Shown here in pieces: positions 17,633 through 27,033 of a DNA stretch of 44,056 nucleotides. The DNA is from an uncultured Planctomyces sp. GTDB taxonomy: Bacteria > Planctomycetota > Planctomycetia > Planctomycetales > Planctomycetaceae. The position numbers and the translations under genes were made by a program. Numbering within the stretch: position 1 is the stretch's first letter; the number at the start of each line of letters is the position of its first letter. The notes below the pieces were generated by a model. That model ran no database searches and was not told where the DNA came from. It worked only from the letters and a program-made list of their open reading frames with translations. The stretch spans positions 1-44,056 of the forward strand of contig CALGTK010000470.1 of the NCBI GenBank assembly GCA_937904325.1, read 5' to 3'.

Positions 17633-18493
17633 ATGACGTTTATTGGAAAACTTCTGGTCATCATCCAACTGGTTCTCAGCATCTGCTTCATGATGCTGGC
17701 AGGTGCCGTTTTTACCCGGCACATGACGTGGATGGAACGAGCGAACGACAATCAGTTGACGATAGACAACGGTATCGCTGACTACGCTCGAATGGAGACG
17801 GAGAAGAACGACGAGATCAAAGCGTTGAAGTCCAATCTCGCTCAGACTCAAACCGCCGCGGATAATGCCAGCGCTGAGTTACGACTGGCTCAGAATGAAA
17901 TCGAAAGCCAGAAACTTCAGATCGACACTCAAAAGACAGAGTTAAACACCCAGCAGGCTCTAGCCACGATTTCTGGCGACGAGGCTAAGATTCGACGCGA
18001 AGAAGCATTAAGTGGACGACGCATCAACGAACAATTGAACTCTGCCTTGAACGAACAGAACCAGCGAGTGCGTCAACTCGAAGATGAACTGTTCAATCAG
18101 CAGGTCGGATCGAAGTCTCTGACAGAAAAATACAATGGGATACTGAAAACAGTCGCCACACTCCGCAAAGTTCTGGTTGCGAATCAGCTTGATCCAGATC
18201 CAAGCAAATACACGCGCAAACTAGCCCCACCGCCTCTCGTTATTGGCAAAGTTCTTGAAGCAAAGAAGTCCGGTCGGGGCATCAGCCAACAGTTTATTGA
18301 AATTTCGATTGGTAGCGACGACGGGCTGACCGAAGGAAACACTCTTTATGTGTTCCGGGCTGGTGTACAGAACAAGTATCTCGGCGAGATTCGACTGAAA
18401 CTCGTGACTGCAGACCGTGCCGTGGGCGTGGTCGTGGACCGGGCAAAGAACGGCGTCATTGAGAGGGAAGACTATGTCACAACAAAACTCTGA
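17633..18493 (+). CDS. Membrane-anchored coiled-coil protein with C-terminal β-barrel-like domain
   Basis: 286 residues. One N-terminal transmembrane segment (FIGKLLVIIQLVLSICFMML, about 3–24) is followed by a coiled coil (about 45–190). A compact β-rich C-terminal domain begins at VIGKVLEAKKSGRGISQQF, with ISIGSDDGLTEGNTLYVFRA, then KYLGEIRLKLVTADRAVGVV and a basic end. The 'GSDDGLxEGxxLxVxR…YLGxIxL' pattern recalls the MreC-like β domain and is common in planctomycete membrane proteins; this is family-level recall. I chose the ATG at 17633 because the membrane segment starts there. The last 20 nt overlap the next gene. It may form a complex with the upstream coiled-coil protein. Confidence 0.8.
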   Translation: MTFIGKLLVIIQLVLSICFMMLAGAVFTRHMTWMERANDNQLTIDNGIADYARMETEKNDEIKALKSNLAQTQTAADNASAELRLAQNEIESQKLQIDTQKTELNTQQALATISGDEAKIRREEALSGRRINEQLNSALNEQNQRVRQLEDELFNQQVGSKSLTEKYNGILKTVATLRKVLVANQLDPDPSKYTRKLAPPPLVIGKVLEAKKSGRGISQQFIEISIGSDDGLTEGNTLYVFRAGVQNKYLGEIRLKLVTADRAVGVVVDRAKNGVIEREDYVTTKL

Positions 18494-18617
18494 TCAAAAA
18501 CCGGCACCAGATGTCTGGGTCGGACTGTTGTTCGTCTCGGTCGCGGCACTCTCGCTGGGAATCATGTTTCTGGTGTTTGAGCTGAATAAGTACGAATGGG
18601 CTCTACCAAACGGATAA
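18474..18617 (+). CDS. Small single-span membrane protein
   Basis: 47 residues: a polar N-terminus (MSQQNSDQKPAPDVW), one transmembrane helix (VGLLFVSVAALSLGIMFLVF) and a short end with ELNKYEWALPNG. The start ATG lies inside the upstream gene (20-nt overlap) and is preceded by GAGAGGGAAG, a good ribosome-binding site, so this is a real small gene translated as part of the operon. It is the third and last gene before the terminator at 18656. It is likely a small subunit of a membrane complex with the two coiled-coil proteins; no family is known to me. Confidence 0.8.
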   Translation: MSQQNSDQKPAPDVWVGLLFVSVAALSLGIMFLVFELNKYEWALPNG

Positions 18618-18655
18618 TTGAAAACTGACGCAAACTACAAATGGTCAATGCACAT

Positions 18656-18692
18656 CAGGCCGCGCCGGCTTAGTCCGTCGCGGCCTGTTTTC
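18656..18692 (+). terminator. Intrinsic terminator of the three-gene membrane operon
   Basis: CAGGCCGCG (18656–18664) and CGCGGCCTG (18679–18687) form a perfect 9-bp GC-rich stem with a 14-nt loop, followed directly by TTTTCG. It lies 39 nt after the stop of the small membrane gene and just outside the oppositely oriented dehydrogenase gene. Confidence 0.85.
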
Positions 18693-18723
18693 GTAAACTT
18701 TCGAAATCTGCCTGCCTGAACCG

Positions 18724-21700
18724 CTACTGCAGAGAAGCCAGCCATGCCAGCAGATCGGCAGTGTCCTGGGGCGTCAGACCACGTAGCTGCAACTCGGGCA
18801 TCAGTGATTTTTTCTGAGCAACCATAAGCTCGACACCAGCGACAGAAACAGTAACCAGCTTGCCGGTCGCTTCTCGAATCGTAACGTTTTCATCCGTTCT
18901 GCTCTCGAGCAATCCGGACAACACCTTCCCGTCATCGGTCTGGATCAGCCAGGTCTGGAATTTTGAATCAATCTTCTTCGAAGGCTCCAGAATGTTCTCC
19001 AGGATCTCTGCTCGGCTGTATCGTTTCCCAATGCCATCAAGAGTCGGTCCAACAGCTTTTCCATCCTGCCCAACCTTGTGACAATTGCGACATTGTAAGC
19101 CAGGGGCGGTCAAAAATAGTTTTCGCCCACTTTCTGCATCTCCACTCAGAGCCAGTAAATCACTTTCGTTAATTGCTGACCCCAGCGTCTTCGTACGAGC
19201 GTCTTCTGGAACAAAAGCCTCAAACAAATCTCTAACAATCGCGTCATCGAGAGCCGTGCCCTTAGTGATGACGGCACTTCGAACGTCTGAAGTAAGCCCT
19301 TTGGCCGCGTCCCCACGCAGCGAACTCGCGAGAAGCAATGCGCCGCTGGTCGAAGAAAGAAGTCGGTGGATCGCGGCTTGCGTTGTTGAAGAGCTGGAGT
19401 TTTCGGATGACTTGAGTTTTTTCAAAGTCGCTCGGTTCGTGGTCGCAAGGTGGTGAGCCGCCGAAGCCACGTTCTCGTTCTCATTTTCCAGTTCAGAAGA
19501 CGGCTCAAGCTGCGAGATCCACTCGCGCAAAAGTGAAACTCCCTCGTCATCGATGACGCGGGATCCGAAGTGCGGCATCCGGCCACGGCCAACTTTGGAC
19601 ATCCGGTAAAATAAGATCGAACGGTCAGGGTCTCCCGGTGCCACCACCCACGGATCAACGATACCGAACGATCCCTGTGTCGGCCGCGAGACTAAATGTG
19701 TTTTGTTGAAATTGATATCGTGAAGGACTTCGATGGCCGCCGTGCCGCCGCCACCGCGCTGGTGACAATGCGAACAGTTCACGTGGAGATAAGACCGGAC
19801 CCGCTGAGTCAAATCGGCTGACTCGTCTTCAGGTGGGGTCATTTTTTTTAATTCCGCCAGGGAAACTCGATCTGGTGACGGAGACTTTCCAATCGGTTTC
19901 TCGAATACTCCCAGATGAGCAAGCGTTCGCAACTGGTTGTCTTTAACTTGCCCATAGTCAAAGTCTCGATTGATCTGCTCAATCTGAAATCCGTAGACCG
20001 AACCGCCGCGACTCGAATGGCAAAGCAGACACTCGGTCTGGCTGGAAAAATGCCAGGTTTGTGATCGACGACCGGAATCTACCTCTTCATCAGGCACAAA
20101 GTATTCGCGGTCAAAGGCTTTTCCGTCGGAAAGTACGGCGTCCGTTTGCTCATCATTCCAGATGTAGGTGTAGGCTCGCCATTCGTCTTTGTGTCGGTAA
20201 AGAATCTGTGTTTCCAGACGTTGTTGCCTCGACGTCTTATTCGAACCAGTTTTCAGCAGAATAGTTTTCCCAAGGACTGTTCCGTCCGGGTAACTCCATT
20301 CACCCTTCAAATTTCCTTTCTGAGTGTTATTGATCTGGTGGACGCCAATCGTGGACATGTTGGGCAAGGCAATAAATCGCTCGGCCGTTGTACCGTCTGC
20401 CCAGGGAGCAGCATTCACATCGTACGGCAACACTCCTGACGCCAGAGCCATGTTTTCAACAGACGAAAACAGTCCGGTCTCGCTCAGATCTCGTGGAAAT
20501 TCGGAAACAGTTCCAACGTCTGGATTGTTGATCAAACGATGAATCGTTCCGCCATAGCTGACGACAAAAAGTTCACGATCGTGATCCTGTCCGAAACAAA
20601 TAATCTGTATCGGAGTCCCCAGCAGTTCAACTGGTTTTCCAGGATCCGATGCATCGCCATCGAGCCCCCAAATCCGGCCGGTCACGTAATCGCCGTAGAC
20701 GTAAGTGCCGACGAGATTCGGCAGACGCCCCCCTCGATAGACGTAACCTCCGGTAATGGACTTTGATTCCGTGTGCGCGTGAGCCGCCGTCGGCGGCACA
20801 ATTGGAGTTGGGCCGCGGGGAAAATCCGGATTTACAGATTGGACGTGCTCAAGAATGCTCCATCCATAGTTGGCTCCGCGTTGAACTCGATAAATCATCT
20901 CCCACATTTCCCAGCCGACGTCGCCAACCCACAAATGTCCTGTCAGTTGGTCGAAAGCCATCCGCCAGGGATTACGATGACCGTAAGTCCAGACTTCGCC
21001 TCGAGCGTCATCGACTCCGACGAACGGGTTATCATCGGGAATCGAATAAGCACGATCAGCTGATGGATGATCGACGTCGATTCGCAGGATAGACGCCAAC
21101 AGATCGCTGATGTTCTGCCCTGTGCCTTGCGGGTCAGGAGGAAACGGAGGGGCCGCATCTCCCGTCGAGACATAAAGCAGCCCATCTTTAGGACCAAACT
21201 GCAACGATCCACCGTTATGACCACCTGACTGCCAGGTAATAATCTGCCGCTCAGACGAAGCATCAATCTTCAACGGATCGACGGACGTCACAGTGAAGCG
21301 GGAAACGCTTGTTCCAGCTGGGTCTCCGGGCTTTTTGATGTATGAGATAAAGCAATATCGGTTTTTTTCGAAGTCCGGGTGAAAAACGAAGCCGTAGGAT
21401 TTCGTCGCTCCTTCGATCGATTTTCGAAGATCAAGAGCAACATCCGCTTCCGCAGGATTACCAGATTGCGAGAAGGAAAGAATTCTGCCATCGACTTCGA
21501 CGACAAGCATCCGGTCTGTACCCGGCACCGGAAGCAACTCGACAGGATTCTTGAACGTGAGCAGGGGGAAGACGTGTTCCAGCACGTACGGCGAAGGCGG
21601 CTCCGGCGTGCCGACCATCCGCGAGGTCGACCATGCAACGCGTTTATCAATTCCGAACGGCTCGTCGTCAGCCTGCGCGTGTAGCGGACCACCGCAGAGC

Positions 21701-21834
21701 AAACACAAAATCAGAAATGACGGCGTTTGCCGACTCACACACGTCGCGGTGGACAGTAATCTGTTCAATGTACTCTCTCCGTTGAATGTGTTGTCAGACA
21801 TCTTCGCCAGCAAACGCAAAGAAAACTGAAGCAT
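18724..21834 (-). CDS. Sugar dehydrogenase (GSDH) β-propeller fused to SO_0930-like and c-type cytochrome modules
   Basis: 1036 residues in four parts. An N-terminal signal region (SFLILCLLCGGPLHAQ) precedes a GSDH/PQQ-type propeller (about 80–430) with NPVELLPVPGTDRMLVVEVD, SGGHNGGSLQFGPKDGLLYV, GHRNPWRMAFDQLTGHLWVG and GGYVYRGGRLPNLVGTYVYG. A middle region (about 450–720) looks like the SO_0930-type repeat and carries CLLCH and CSHCH. The end is a Pirellula-type haem-binding domain with CRNCH at 915–919 and a GPTLDGIGKRYSRAEILENI block. It would oxidise a sugar in the periplasm and pass electrons along fused haems. Start and upstream stop share one base (TGATG), so it is coupled to the nucleotidase gene. 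Confidence 0.87.
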   Translation of the reverse strand: MLQFSLRLLAKMSDNTFNGESTLNRLLSTATCVSRQTPSFLILCLLCGGPLHAQADDEPFGIDKRVAWSTSRMVGTPEPPSPYVLEHVFPLLTFKNPVELLPVPGTDRMLVVEVDGRILSFSQSGNPAEADVALDLRKSIEGATKSYGFVFHPDFEKNRYCFISYIKKPGDPAGTSVSRFTVTSVDPLKIDASSERQIITWQSGGHNGGSLQFGPKDGLLYVSTGDAAPPFPPDPQGTGQNISDLLASILRIDVDHPSADRAYSIPDDNPFVGVDDARGEVWTYGHRNPWRMAFDQLTGHLWVGDVGWEMWEMIYRVQRGANYGWSILEHVQSVNPDFPRGPTPIVPPTAAHAHTESKSITGGYVYRGGRLPNLVGTYVYGDYVTGRIWGLDGDASDPGKPVELLGTPIQIICFGQDHDRELFVVSYGGTIHRLINNPDVGTVSEFPRDLSETGLFSSVENMALASGVLPYDVNAAPWADGTTAERFIALPNMSTIGVHQINNTQKGNLKGEWSYPDGTVLGKTILLKTGSNKTSRQQRLETQILYRHKDEWRAYTYIWNDEQTDAVLSDGKAFDREYFVPDEEVDSGRRSQTWHFSSQTECLLCHSSRGGSVYGFQIEQINRDFDYGQVKDNQLRTLAHLGVFEKPIGKSPSPDRVSLAELKKMTPPEDESADLTQRVRSYLHVNCSHCHQRGGGGTAAIEVLHDINFNKTHLVSRPTQGSFGIVDPWVVAPGDPDRSILFYRMSKVGRGRMPHFGSRVIDDEGVSLLREWISQLEPSSELENENENVASAAHHLATTNRATLKKLKSSENSSSSTTQAAIHRLLSSTSGALLLASSLRGDAAKGLTSDVRSAVITKGTALDDAIVRDLFEAFVPEDARTKTLGSAINESDLLALSGDAESGRKLFLTAPGLQCRNCHKVGQDGKAVGPTLDGIGKRYSRAEILENILEPSKKIDSKFQTWLIQTDDGKVLSGLLESRTDENVTIREATGKLVTVSVAGVELMVAQKKSLMPELQLRGLTPQDTADLLAWLASLQ

Positions 21835-22829
21835 CAGGCGACGCCAGCATCCTGCACCGCTTTTACGACAGCTTCGTGCAACGGGCCGTTGGAGACAACG
21901 ACGCCGCGATTTTGAGTCAGCTCGTGCCCCTGCGTAAAATCGAGTGGTTTTCCGTTTATGTCGGACACGGTTCCGCCAGCTTCCTGAACGACCAGAACAC
22001 CGCCGGCGTGATCCCAGATTTTCTCCTGGTACGCCTTACCCGTCGGCAGCCGAAGATAAATGTCAGCCTGCCCTCGCGCAACAACCGCGTACTTCGCCTG
22101 ACTGTCCAGACGAATCGGTTCTTTTGTTATCCCCAGTGACTCTGCGATTTGAGCAGATCGACTGTGCGAGCTGTGGCCCGATTCAACAGACTCACACAAT
22201 CTCGCGTCCAACCAGTCAACAGCAGTTCCTGTATGAACTCGAACAGCTTCAGCGATCGAGACATCACTATCCTCGACGGAAAAGACAAACGCCCCTTTAC
22301 CGCGAACGGCGAAGAACAGCGTCCCCGGAGATGTTTCGTCGTCAGGATCGAGTGGAAGATTGGGACACCCCAGCACAGCTACAGTCAGCTCACCATCCAC
22401 GATCAAAGCGAGAGAAATGGCGTATTGCTGGCCTCGCAGAAATCCTTTTGTCCCGTCAATAGGATCCAGTGTCCAGAAACGAGAGCCCCCCGTTCCGTTT
22501 CCAAGATCGATCCACGAACACACTTCGTCCGCAGTTGTATCGACATCAATCGCCGCCAGTTCTTCCAGAATTCGGTTAACAAATCCTGCGTTATCTACGC
22601 CACGCAACTCCGCAGCGTCTTCCTCGCCGACGATCGGATCATCTGGCAAGGCCTCTTTCAACGCATGACAAATAACCGCCTGACTGGCGTAGTCAGCAAT
22701 TGTGACCGGGCTACGATCCTGCTTTTCAAGTACGTCTTCGGTGATTTGTTTCTGTACGGCCTGAGTGACGCGAGCAGCCTGTCGAACTGCGGCAATCGCC
22801 GTCTGCAACTCATTCTGATATCCGTCCAT
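21834..22829 (-). CDS. 3'(2'),5'-bisphosphate nucleotidase / inositol monophosphatase family
   Basis: 331 residues, a full-length lithium-sensitive phosphatase of the HAL2/CysQ branch. Metal-binding motifs are in order: DRSPVTIADYASQAV with the VT(I/V)AD signature, DDPIVGEEDAAEL, then FWTLDPIDGTKGFLRGQQYA (the DPIDGTxxF motif with the GFLRG typical of PAP phosphatases), and late IWDHAGGVLVVQEAGGTVSD (WDxAxG). It removes the 3'-phosphate from PAP formed in sulfate activation, or a similar nucleotide; a broader inositol-phosphate substrate cannot be excluded. It is cytoplasmic, with no signal peptide. The following dehydrogenase/cytochrome gene starts one base before its stop ends. A 152-bp gap with no visible feature separates it from the membrane protein downstream in coordinates. 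Confidence 0.9.
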   Translation of the reverse strand: MDGYQNELQTAIAAVRQAARVTQAVQKQITEDVLEKQDRSPVTIADYASQAVICHALKEALPDDPIVGEEDAAELRGVDNAGFVNRILEELAAIDVDTTADEVCSWIDLGNGTGGSRFWTLDPIDGTKGFLRGQQYAISLALIVDGELTVAVLGCPNLPLDPDDETSPGTLFFAVRGKGAFVFSVEDSDVSIAEAVRVHTGTAVDWLDARLCESVESGHSSHSRSAQIAESLGITKEPIRLDSQAKYAVVARGQADIYLRLPTGKAYQEKIWDHAGGVLVVQEAGGTVSDINGKPLDFTQGHELTQNRGVVVSNGPLHEAVVKAVQDAGVA

Positions 22830-22981
22830 GATCTCAATTATTCTCCCGCAGCGGGTTCTTTTATTGGGAAAATCCCTTCCGTCATCATTCAGGTACTTTC
22901 GAGCAACGCAGCAAATTTCCTGACTACCTTCGCCACCGCCAAGTCTCGTCGTTCATCGCCGAAGTTCACCGTCATTGATGA

Positions 22982-25267
22982 TTAGTCATCAAACTTCGGG
23001 AGGGACAGTTCGACCGGAGCATCCACGACTCGCAGTAACACTCTGATAAACGATTCCTGTTGATCAGGCTTCAACGGTTTTCCGTCAAGCTGAAGCGTTG
23101 CTGAAGCGACACTTAATTTCCCGAATAGAACCGCTCGATCCAATGGCATACTGTCGGACATTTCTAACCTGGAAAACGCGGAGTTAAGCAGCCCCGTGTA
23201 ATCACGGCCACCAGCCAAATCGTGGAACGTGAGCAGCCTGACAATGGCCTGTAGACCTGTCGCCCGGCGATCCCACTCGACATGTGTGTGCTCGAATTCC
23301 TCGCCGTTGCCCGTACTTTTCCGACCTGTCTTCTGAAATCTGGCTCCTGTTAGAAAACTTCGCAACTCACGCCCCCCCGTTGTTTTTCCGGTCGATGACC
23401 ACACGACTCCAGGTTCGATCGCAGAACCGCCAAGTAGATCTTCACCCTTTATAAAATCGTGAAAGTAAACGCGATTTCCATACACGAGCACCCAGTCTTC
23501 GATTACTCCTGGGAGATGGTGAGTGAACGTGCTGTCTCGTGAAAGATGCCCCGTGCCCGCCTGCTTGAGATTCAGGTCAAACAGTTCTGCCGAAACGGTA
23601 GACGTTGCCGACGATGCAATAATTCGATCCGACGCGGCGGAAATCGGCAGGTTCTCGATTTCTGATAACCCTTCAGAGAATCGATACTCCGCACCGCCAA
23701 AATTCAACCCAGCTGCTCGATACATGCCACCGAAATTTGATTCCGGAGCGGCGGTCCAATGCAGCCATCCTGTAGATGGCCCCAAGCTCGACAATCCATC
23801 GGTGGGAACCGATGCAGCCTGATCCTGCGACAATGCCAGGGGATCGTGCTTAATCTGAATCCGGTATCGCCGATGCACTGGACTGTAAACGGTAGACCAG
23901 ACCGTCTGCCGTACAAATCCGCTATCAGCATCCAGATCGATCAACTCACACATTCTCGATCGAATGTCATCACCATTAGCGCCGCCAGCTACCGATCCAG
24001 CAAGCAACCCCGCTCCGACGATGATCGCGGGAAACGTCAGCCACGTCAGACCGGGCTTCTTCAACAGACGATGCACAAGGAAGTAATCAAGTGGGCCGAT
24101 GACAACAAGAAACAGCAGCACGAGCCCCAGAACACGCAGGGTCGATCGTTCTCCAACGTGCGAAAGCGTCTCCATGCCAATTTGAAATTGAGTCGCCATC
24201 TCTGTGATTCCGGAGTGTGATATCCTTTGACCGGCCGAGCCCTCGTCAATCGCGACTGGTGGAAGATCAGCAACTGTCGCCACAAAACTGGCGAGCGCAC
24301 GCCAACGGGAAAGTGGTGCGCGATCGAGGTCTACTCCCAGAATCGTGATGCGGCCAAACCCGTGGGACGATCGCGTCAGCAGCGGACCTTCGACTCCTGC
24401 AACAAGGTCTGCTCCGTCTCGGGACCTGTTAATCGATCCCTTAATCCTCGATGCAATCGGGATACGAAAACTACTCTTCGCGTAAGCTTCCAGCCCGCTC
24501 AGGTCACTTAACGAAGAAGCCACGACTTCCTGATCATCAAGTAGCCAGTCTGCAATCGTACTACTGGTCAATTCTTCGACGCGGTCACCTGCAACGGCAA
24601 CGACGTGTCCACCGTTCAGAACCCATTGATTCAACGCAGCAGACTGTTCCGCAGTCAGATCAAAGTCGCCGGCAAGGAAGACCGTGCTGGTTGCAGAATA
24701 GGTTCTCCAGTGCGTTGGCAAGGCCCTCGACTTTAGTGATGTTAAGTGGACGCCTCGCGCCGTTACAGCCTTCTGAAGTGACTGCTGTTCAGACTTACCC
24801 GTCGCGCTGCCTCCAATGGTCCCCGCGACCGTCCAGATCGGAACCGTGTGCTGAACGATCGTGAAATCCGTTTCTTCCGAAGCAACTTCTGCAGAGGTCA
24901 ATCGTCGAGAAGCAAGTACGTTGCCATCCAGCGAAACAACTTTAAGCGTCACCGTCTCTTCAAGCCTGCCCGGCATAAAAAACAACGAGGCAGCTGTCTC
25001 GCGATTCGCAGCCAGTTTGAGCTTGTTCGATGGAAACGTCGCCGGATTGCCGGTCGGATCAGCAGCAGTTGCCTCGATGTGACATTCGACAGATTCCGTC
25101 GACACAAGCTGCACGTTCAGACATGTCCAGACACCCGGCCGAGTGACCTGCCCAATGCCTACCTCGACCGACTCGATCGAAACATCAGCGCGTACAGAGG
25201 TCGCAGAACAGGCGAGGAATGCAGCAACGCTCAGCAGAAAATAACGTGAAGAATATAGCGAGGACAT
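22982..25267 (-). CDS. Large exported/membrane protein of unknown function
   Basis: 761 residues. A signal peptide (MSSLYSSRYFLLSVAAFLAC to about 27) leads into an extracytoplasmic β-rich region (VSIESVEVGIGQVTRPGVWT). A Rossmann-like or gatase-like middle part (VFLAGDFDLTAEQSAALNQW, GGHVVAVAGD) resembles the DUF4350-like modules of membrane assemblies. Two transmembrane helices follow near 380–440 (VLGLVLLFLVVIGPLDYFLV and WLTFPAIIVGAGLLAGSVAG), then a long C-terminal extracytoplasmic domain. The GPLDY between the helices is frequent in planctomycete and Bacteroidetes Bat-like membrane proteins. I chose the ATG at 25267 because the signal peptide starts there. No firm function; a role with MoxR/Bat-type systems is only a guess, since no ATPase is next to it. 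Confidence 0.75.
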   Translation of the reverse strand: MSSLYSSRYFLLSVAAFLACSATSVRADVSIESVEVGIGQVTRPGVWTCLNVQLVSTESVECHIEATAADPTGNPATFPSNKLKLAANRETAASLFFMPGRLEETVTLKVVSLDGNVLASRRLTSAEVASEETDFTIVQHTVPIWTVAGTIGGSATGKSEQQSLQKAVTARGVHLTSLKSRALPTHWRTYSATSTVFLAGDFDLTAEQSAALNQWVLNGGHVVAVAGDRVEELTSSTIADWLLDDQEVVASSLSDLSGLEAYAKSSFRIPIASRIKGSINRSRDGADLVAGVEGPLLTRSSHGFGRITILGVDLDRAPLSRWRALASFVATVADLPPVAIDEGSAGQRISHSGITEMATQFQIGMETLSHVGERSTLRVLGLVLLFLVVIGPLDYFLVHRLLKKPGLTWLTFPAIIVGAGLLAGSVAGGANGDDIRSRMCELIDLDADSGFVRQTVWSTVYSPVHRRYRIQIKHDPLALSQDQAASVPTDGLSSLGPSTGWLHWTAAPESNFGGMYRAAGLNFGGAEYRFSEGLSEIENLPISAASDRIIASSATSTVSAELFDLNLKQAGTGHLSRDSTFTHHLPGVIEDWVLVYGNRVYFHDFIKGEDLLGGSAIEPGVVWSSTGKTTGGRELRSFLTGARFQKTGRKSTGNGEEFEHTHVEWDRRATGLQAIVRLLTFHDLAGGRDYTGLLNSAFSRLEMSDSMPLDRAVLFGKLSVASATLQLDGKPLKPDQQESFIRVLLRVVDAPVELSLPKFDD

Positions 25268-25430
25268 GCCTTGAAAACTCCGACCAGGCGGACAGCGAAA
25301 GCGTCGAATTCTAGTCCGGATCACTCAATAGGCGTAGGGTTACGACGGCAGAAAGACTGTGATTCTACCCGGTTTACAAAGGCAACATTTCTATAATCCA
25401 GTCGTGAAATAATGACGAATTCCAGTTAAA

Positions 25431-25465
25431 CGAAATAAGGCCCGGCGCACTTGAACGCCGGGCCT
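25431..25465 (-). terminator. Intrinsic terminator downstream of the TPR gene
   Basis: GGCCCGGCG (25439–25447) and CGCCGGGCC (25456–25464) form a perfect 9-bp stem, extended by an A–T pair, with an 8-nt loop. On the minus strand the stem is followed by TTATTTCG. It lies about 70 nt after the TPR stop codon and would separate that gene from the membrane protein further on. Confidence 0.85.
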
Positions 25466-25536
25466 CAAATTTGGATTTCGTCATTCAGTTTTAAGGCAAC
25501 TCACTTCACGCAGCCGCTGCCCTCTCGTAACGTTTG

Positions 25537-26943
25537 CTACTGGAATTTTCGCAGCGCGTAGCTGGCTCCACGCCAGGCTGACAGCTCTCGCTTGTTGGTT
25601 CGTAAAGCCTGTTCATAGTTCGCGGCGGCTTCCTGATTCTTGCCTTGAGCCAACTGCTGCTCAGCGATGAAGTAACGAGCTTCGCACATCTGAGCGGTCC
25701 GAATTTCCGGCGTGCTGTTGTCAACTCGAGCGGCCAGTTCTTCGGCCGGGATGTCACCCATGTTGAACAGGATGACCCAGTCAATCCAGTCGCGTTCGTT
25801 TTCTTTTCTAGTTCGACTGGACTGAGCAATTCCCGTCGCTTCGGCTTTGCGGCCGGAACGGATCAATGTCCAGACTCGCCACGGATTGATAAACCGAGCG
25901 TTCGAATCCATCTGAATGACTTTGTTGAATTCCTGGATCGCTCCGGCGTAGTCCTTGCCGAAGTAGCGAGCGAAGCCGGCATCGACATGAGCGGCGATAT
26001 CTTCCGGAGTCTTCTGGATGATTAGATCAAAATCGCGAGCGGCGTCCTGCCATTTGCCCTGTACGAGTCGCGAAGTTCCCAGCAGCGACTGGACTGCCGG
26101 CTGGTTCGGGTTGAGCTGAAGAGCCGCTGCAAAATCTTTTTCCGCTGCGGCTGGTCGTCCGCCCTGCAACCAGGTGTAGCCTCGGTTTGTCAGAGCGATG
26201 TCGTACCTGGGATTTTTCTGAAGAGCAGCCGTGAACGCTCGAACGGCTTCATTATACTTTTTCAAATTCTGGTAGAGCATCCCAAGGTTGTTGTAGACAA
26301 GCGGCTCATCCGGGAAGGCTTTGATCGCTGCGTTGTAAGCCTGAATGGCTTCGTCGTTTCGTTTCACTTCGGTGTAAAGATCGGCCATCGCCATATAAGA
26401 GGCAATATGTTTGGGATTAGCAGCCAGAGCCGCGTTGAAGTCCGCAACAGCAGCGTCAGTCTGCTTCATCGCCGCTTTGGCCAACGCTCGCTGATAAAAC
26501 ACGTTAGATTTCTGCTCAGCAGTGATACCGGCCTGCGGCAGAAGCTGATCGGCAATCCCAACTGCGACCTGAGCGTGGCTCGACTGGTCTTCAATTCGAG
26601 TCAGGTTGGTCATCCCGTAAAGGTACGGCAGGTAATAGTTGAACTCGGGCTTGGATGCAGCGGAGATCGCCGTTCGAGCATCAGTGATACCTTCGCGGAT
26701 CATCGCGGCGTCGGCCATGATAATCGCGAGTTCAATCTTCGCGCTGCCTCGCAGGTGCAGAGCGATGTTGTCTTTGGGATTTGCCGTAATGACAGGATTG
26801 GTTGCTTCAATGACACCCTGCCAGTTGCCCACGTCGTAGGCCTTGGTTGCAGCCTGTCGCTGAGCTTCGTGAGCAGGATCCGGGTCTGCGAACGCCGTCG
26901 CAGAAAGAGCCAACAATAACGCTAAAGACGTCGAAAACCTCAT
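25537..26943 (-). CDS. Secreted tetratricopeptide-repeat protein
   Basis: 468 residues with a clean signal peptide (MRFSTSLALLLALSATAFAD). At least six TPR units follow, clearest between about 140 and 335: ALAKAAMKQTDAAVADFNAA, MADLYTEVKRNDEAIQAYNA, NNLGMLYQNLKKYNEAVRAF, ALTNRGYTWLQGGRPAAAEK and GFARYFGKDYAGAIQEFNKV, with further units at both ends. TPRs are protein-binding solenoids, so this is probably an exported scaffold. The start is supported by AAGGA 7 nt upstream of the ATG. It has its own terminator and a long leader with an inverted repeat, so it appears to be a single-gene transcript. Confidence 0.88.
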   Translation of the reverse strand: MRFSTSLALLLALSATAFADPDPAHEAQRQAATKAYDVGNWQGVIEATNPVITANPKDNIALHLRGSAKIELAIIMADAAMIREGITDARTAISAASKPEFNYYLPYLYGMTNLTRIEDQSSHAQVAVGIADQLLPQAGITAEQKSNVFYQRALAKAAMKQTDAAVADFNAALAANPKHIASYMAMADLYTEVKRNDEAIQAYNAAIKAFPDEPLVYNNLGMLYQNLKKYNEAVRAFTAALQKNPRYDIALTNRGYTWLQGGRPAAAEKDFAAALQLNPNQPAVQSLLGTSRLVQGKWQDAARDFDLIIQKTPEDIAAHVDAGFARYFGKDYAGAIQEFNKVIQMDSNARFINPWRVWTLIRSGRKAEATGIAQSSRTRKENERDWIDWVILFNMGDIPAEELAARVDNSTPEIRTAQMCEARYFIAEQQLAQGKNQEAAANYEQALRTNKRELSAWRGASYALRKFQ

Positions 26944-27008
26944 ACTGGAGTCCTTTCCCGTACGGAGGGAAGCCCTGCCATTTCAGGCAACGGGCACCAT
27001 ACCACGGC

Positions 27009-27033
27009 TCAGGCCTCTCATGATCAGGCCTGA
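27009..27033. repeat. Inverted repeat between the TPR and sigma-factor genes
   Basis: TCAGGCCT (27009–27016) and AGGCCTGA (27026–27033) are perfect reverse complements with a 9-nt spacer. The site lies 66–90 nt upstream of the TPR start and about 170 nt upstream of the sigma-factor start, in a 258-bp divergent region with no other clear signal. It could be an operator for either gene. Confidence 0.35.

Noticed and set aside
22149-22985. A 278-codon open frame on the plus strand
   Set aside because: It lies antisense to the well-supported bisphosphate nucleotidase and has no recognisable motif.
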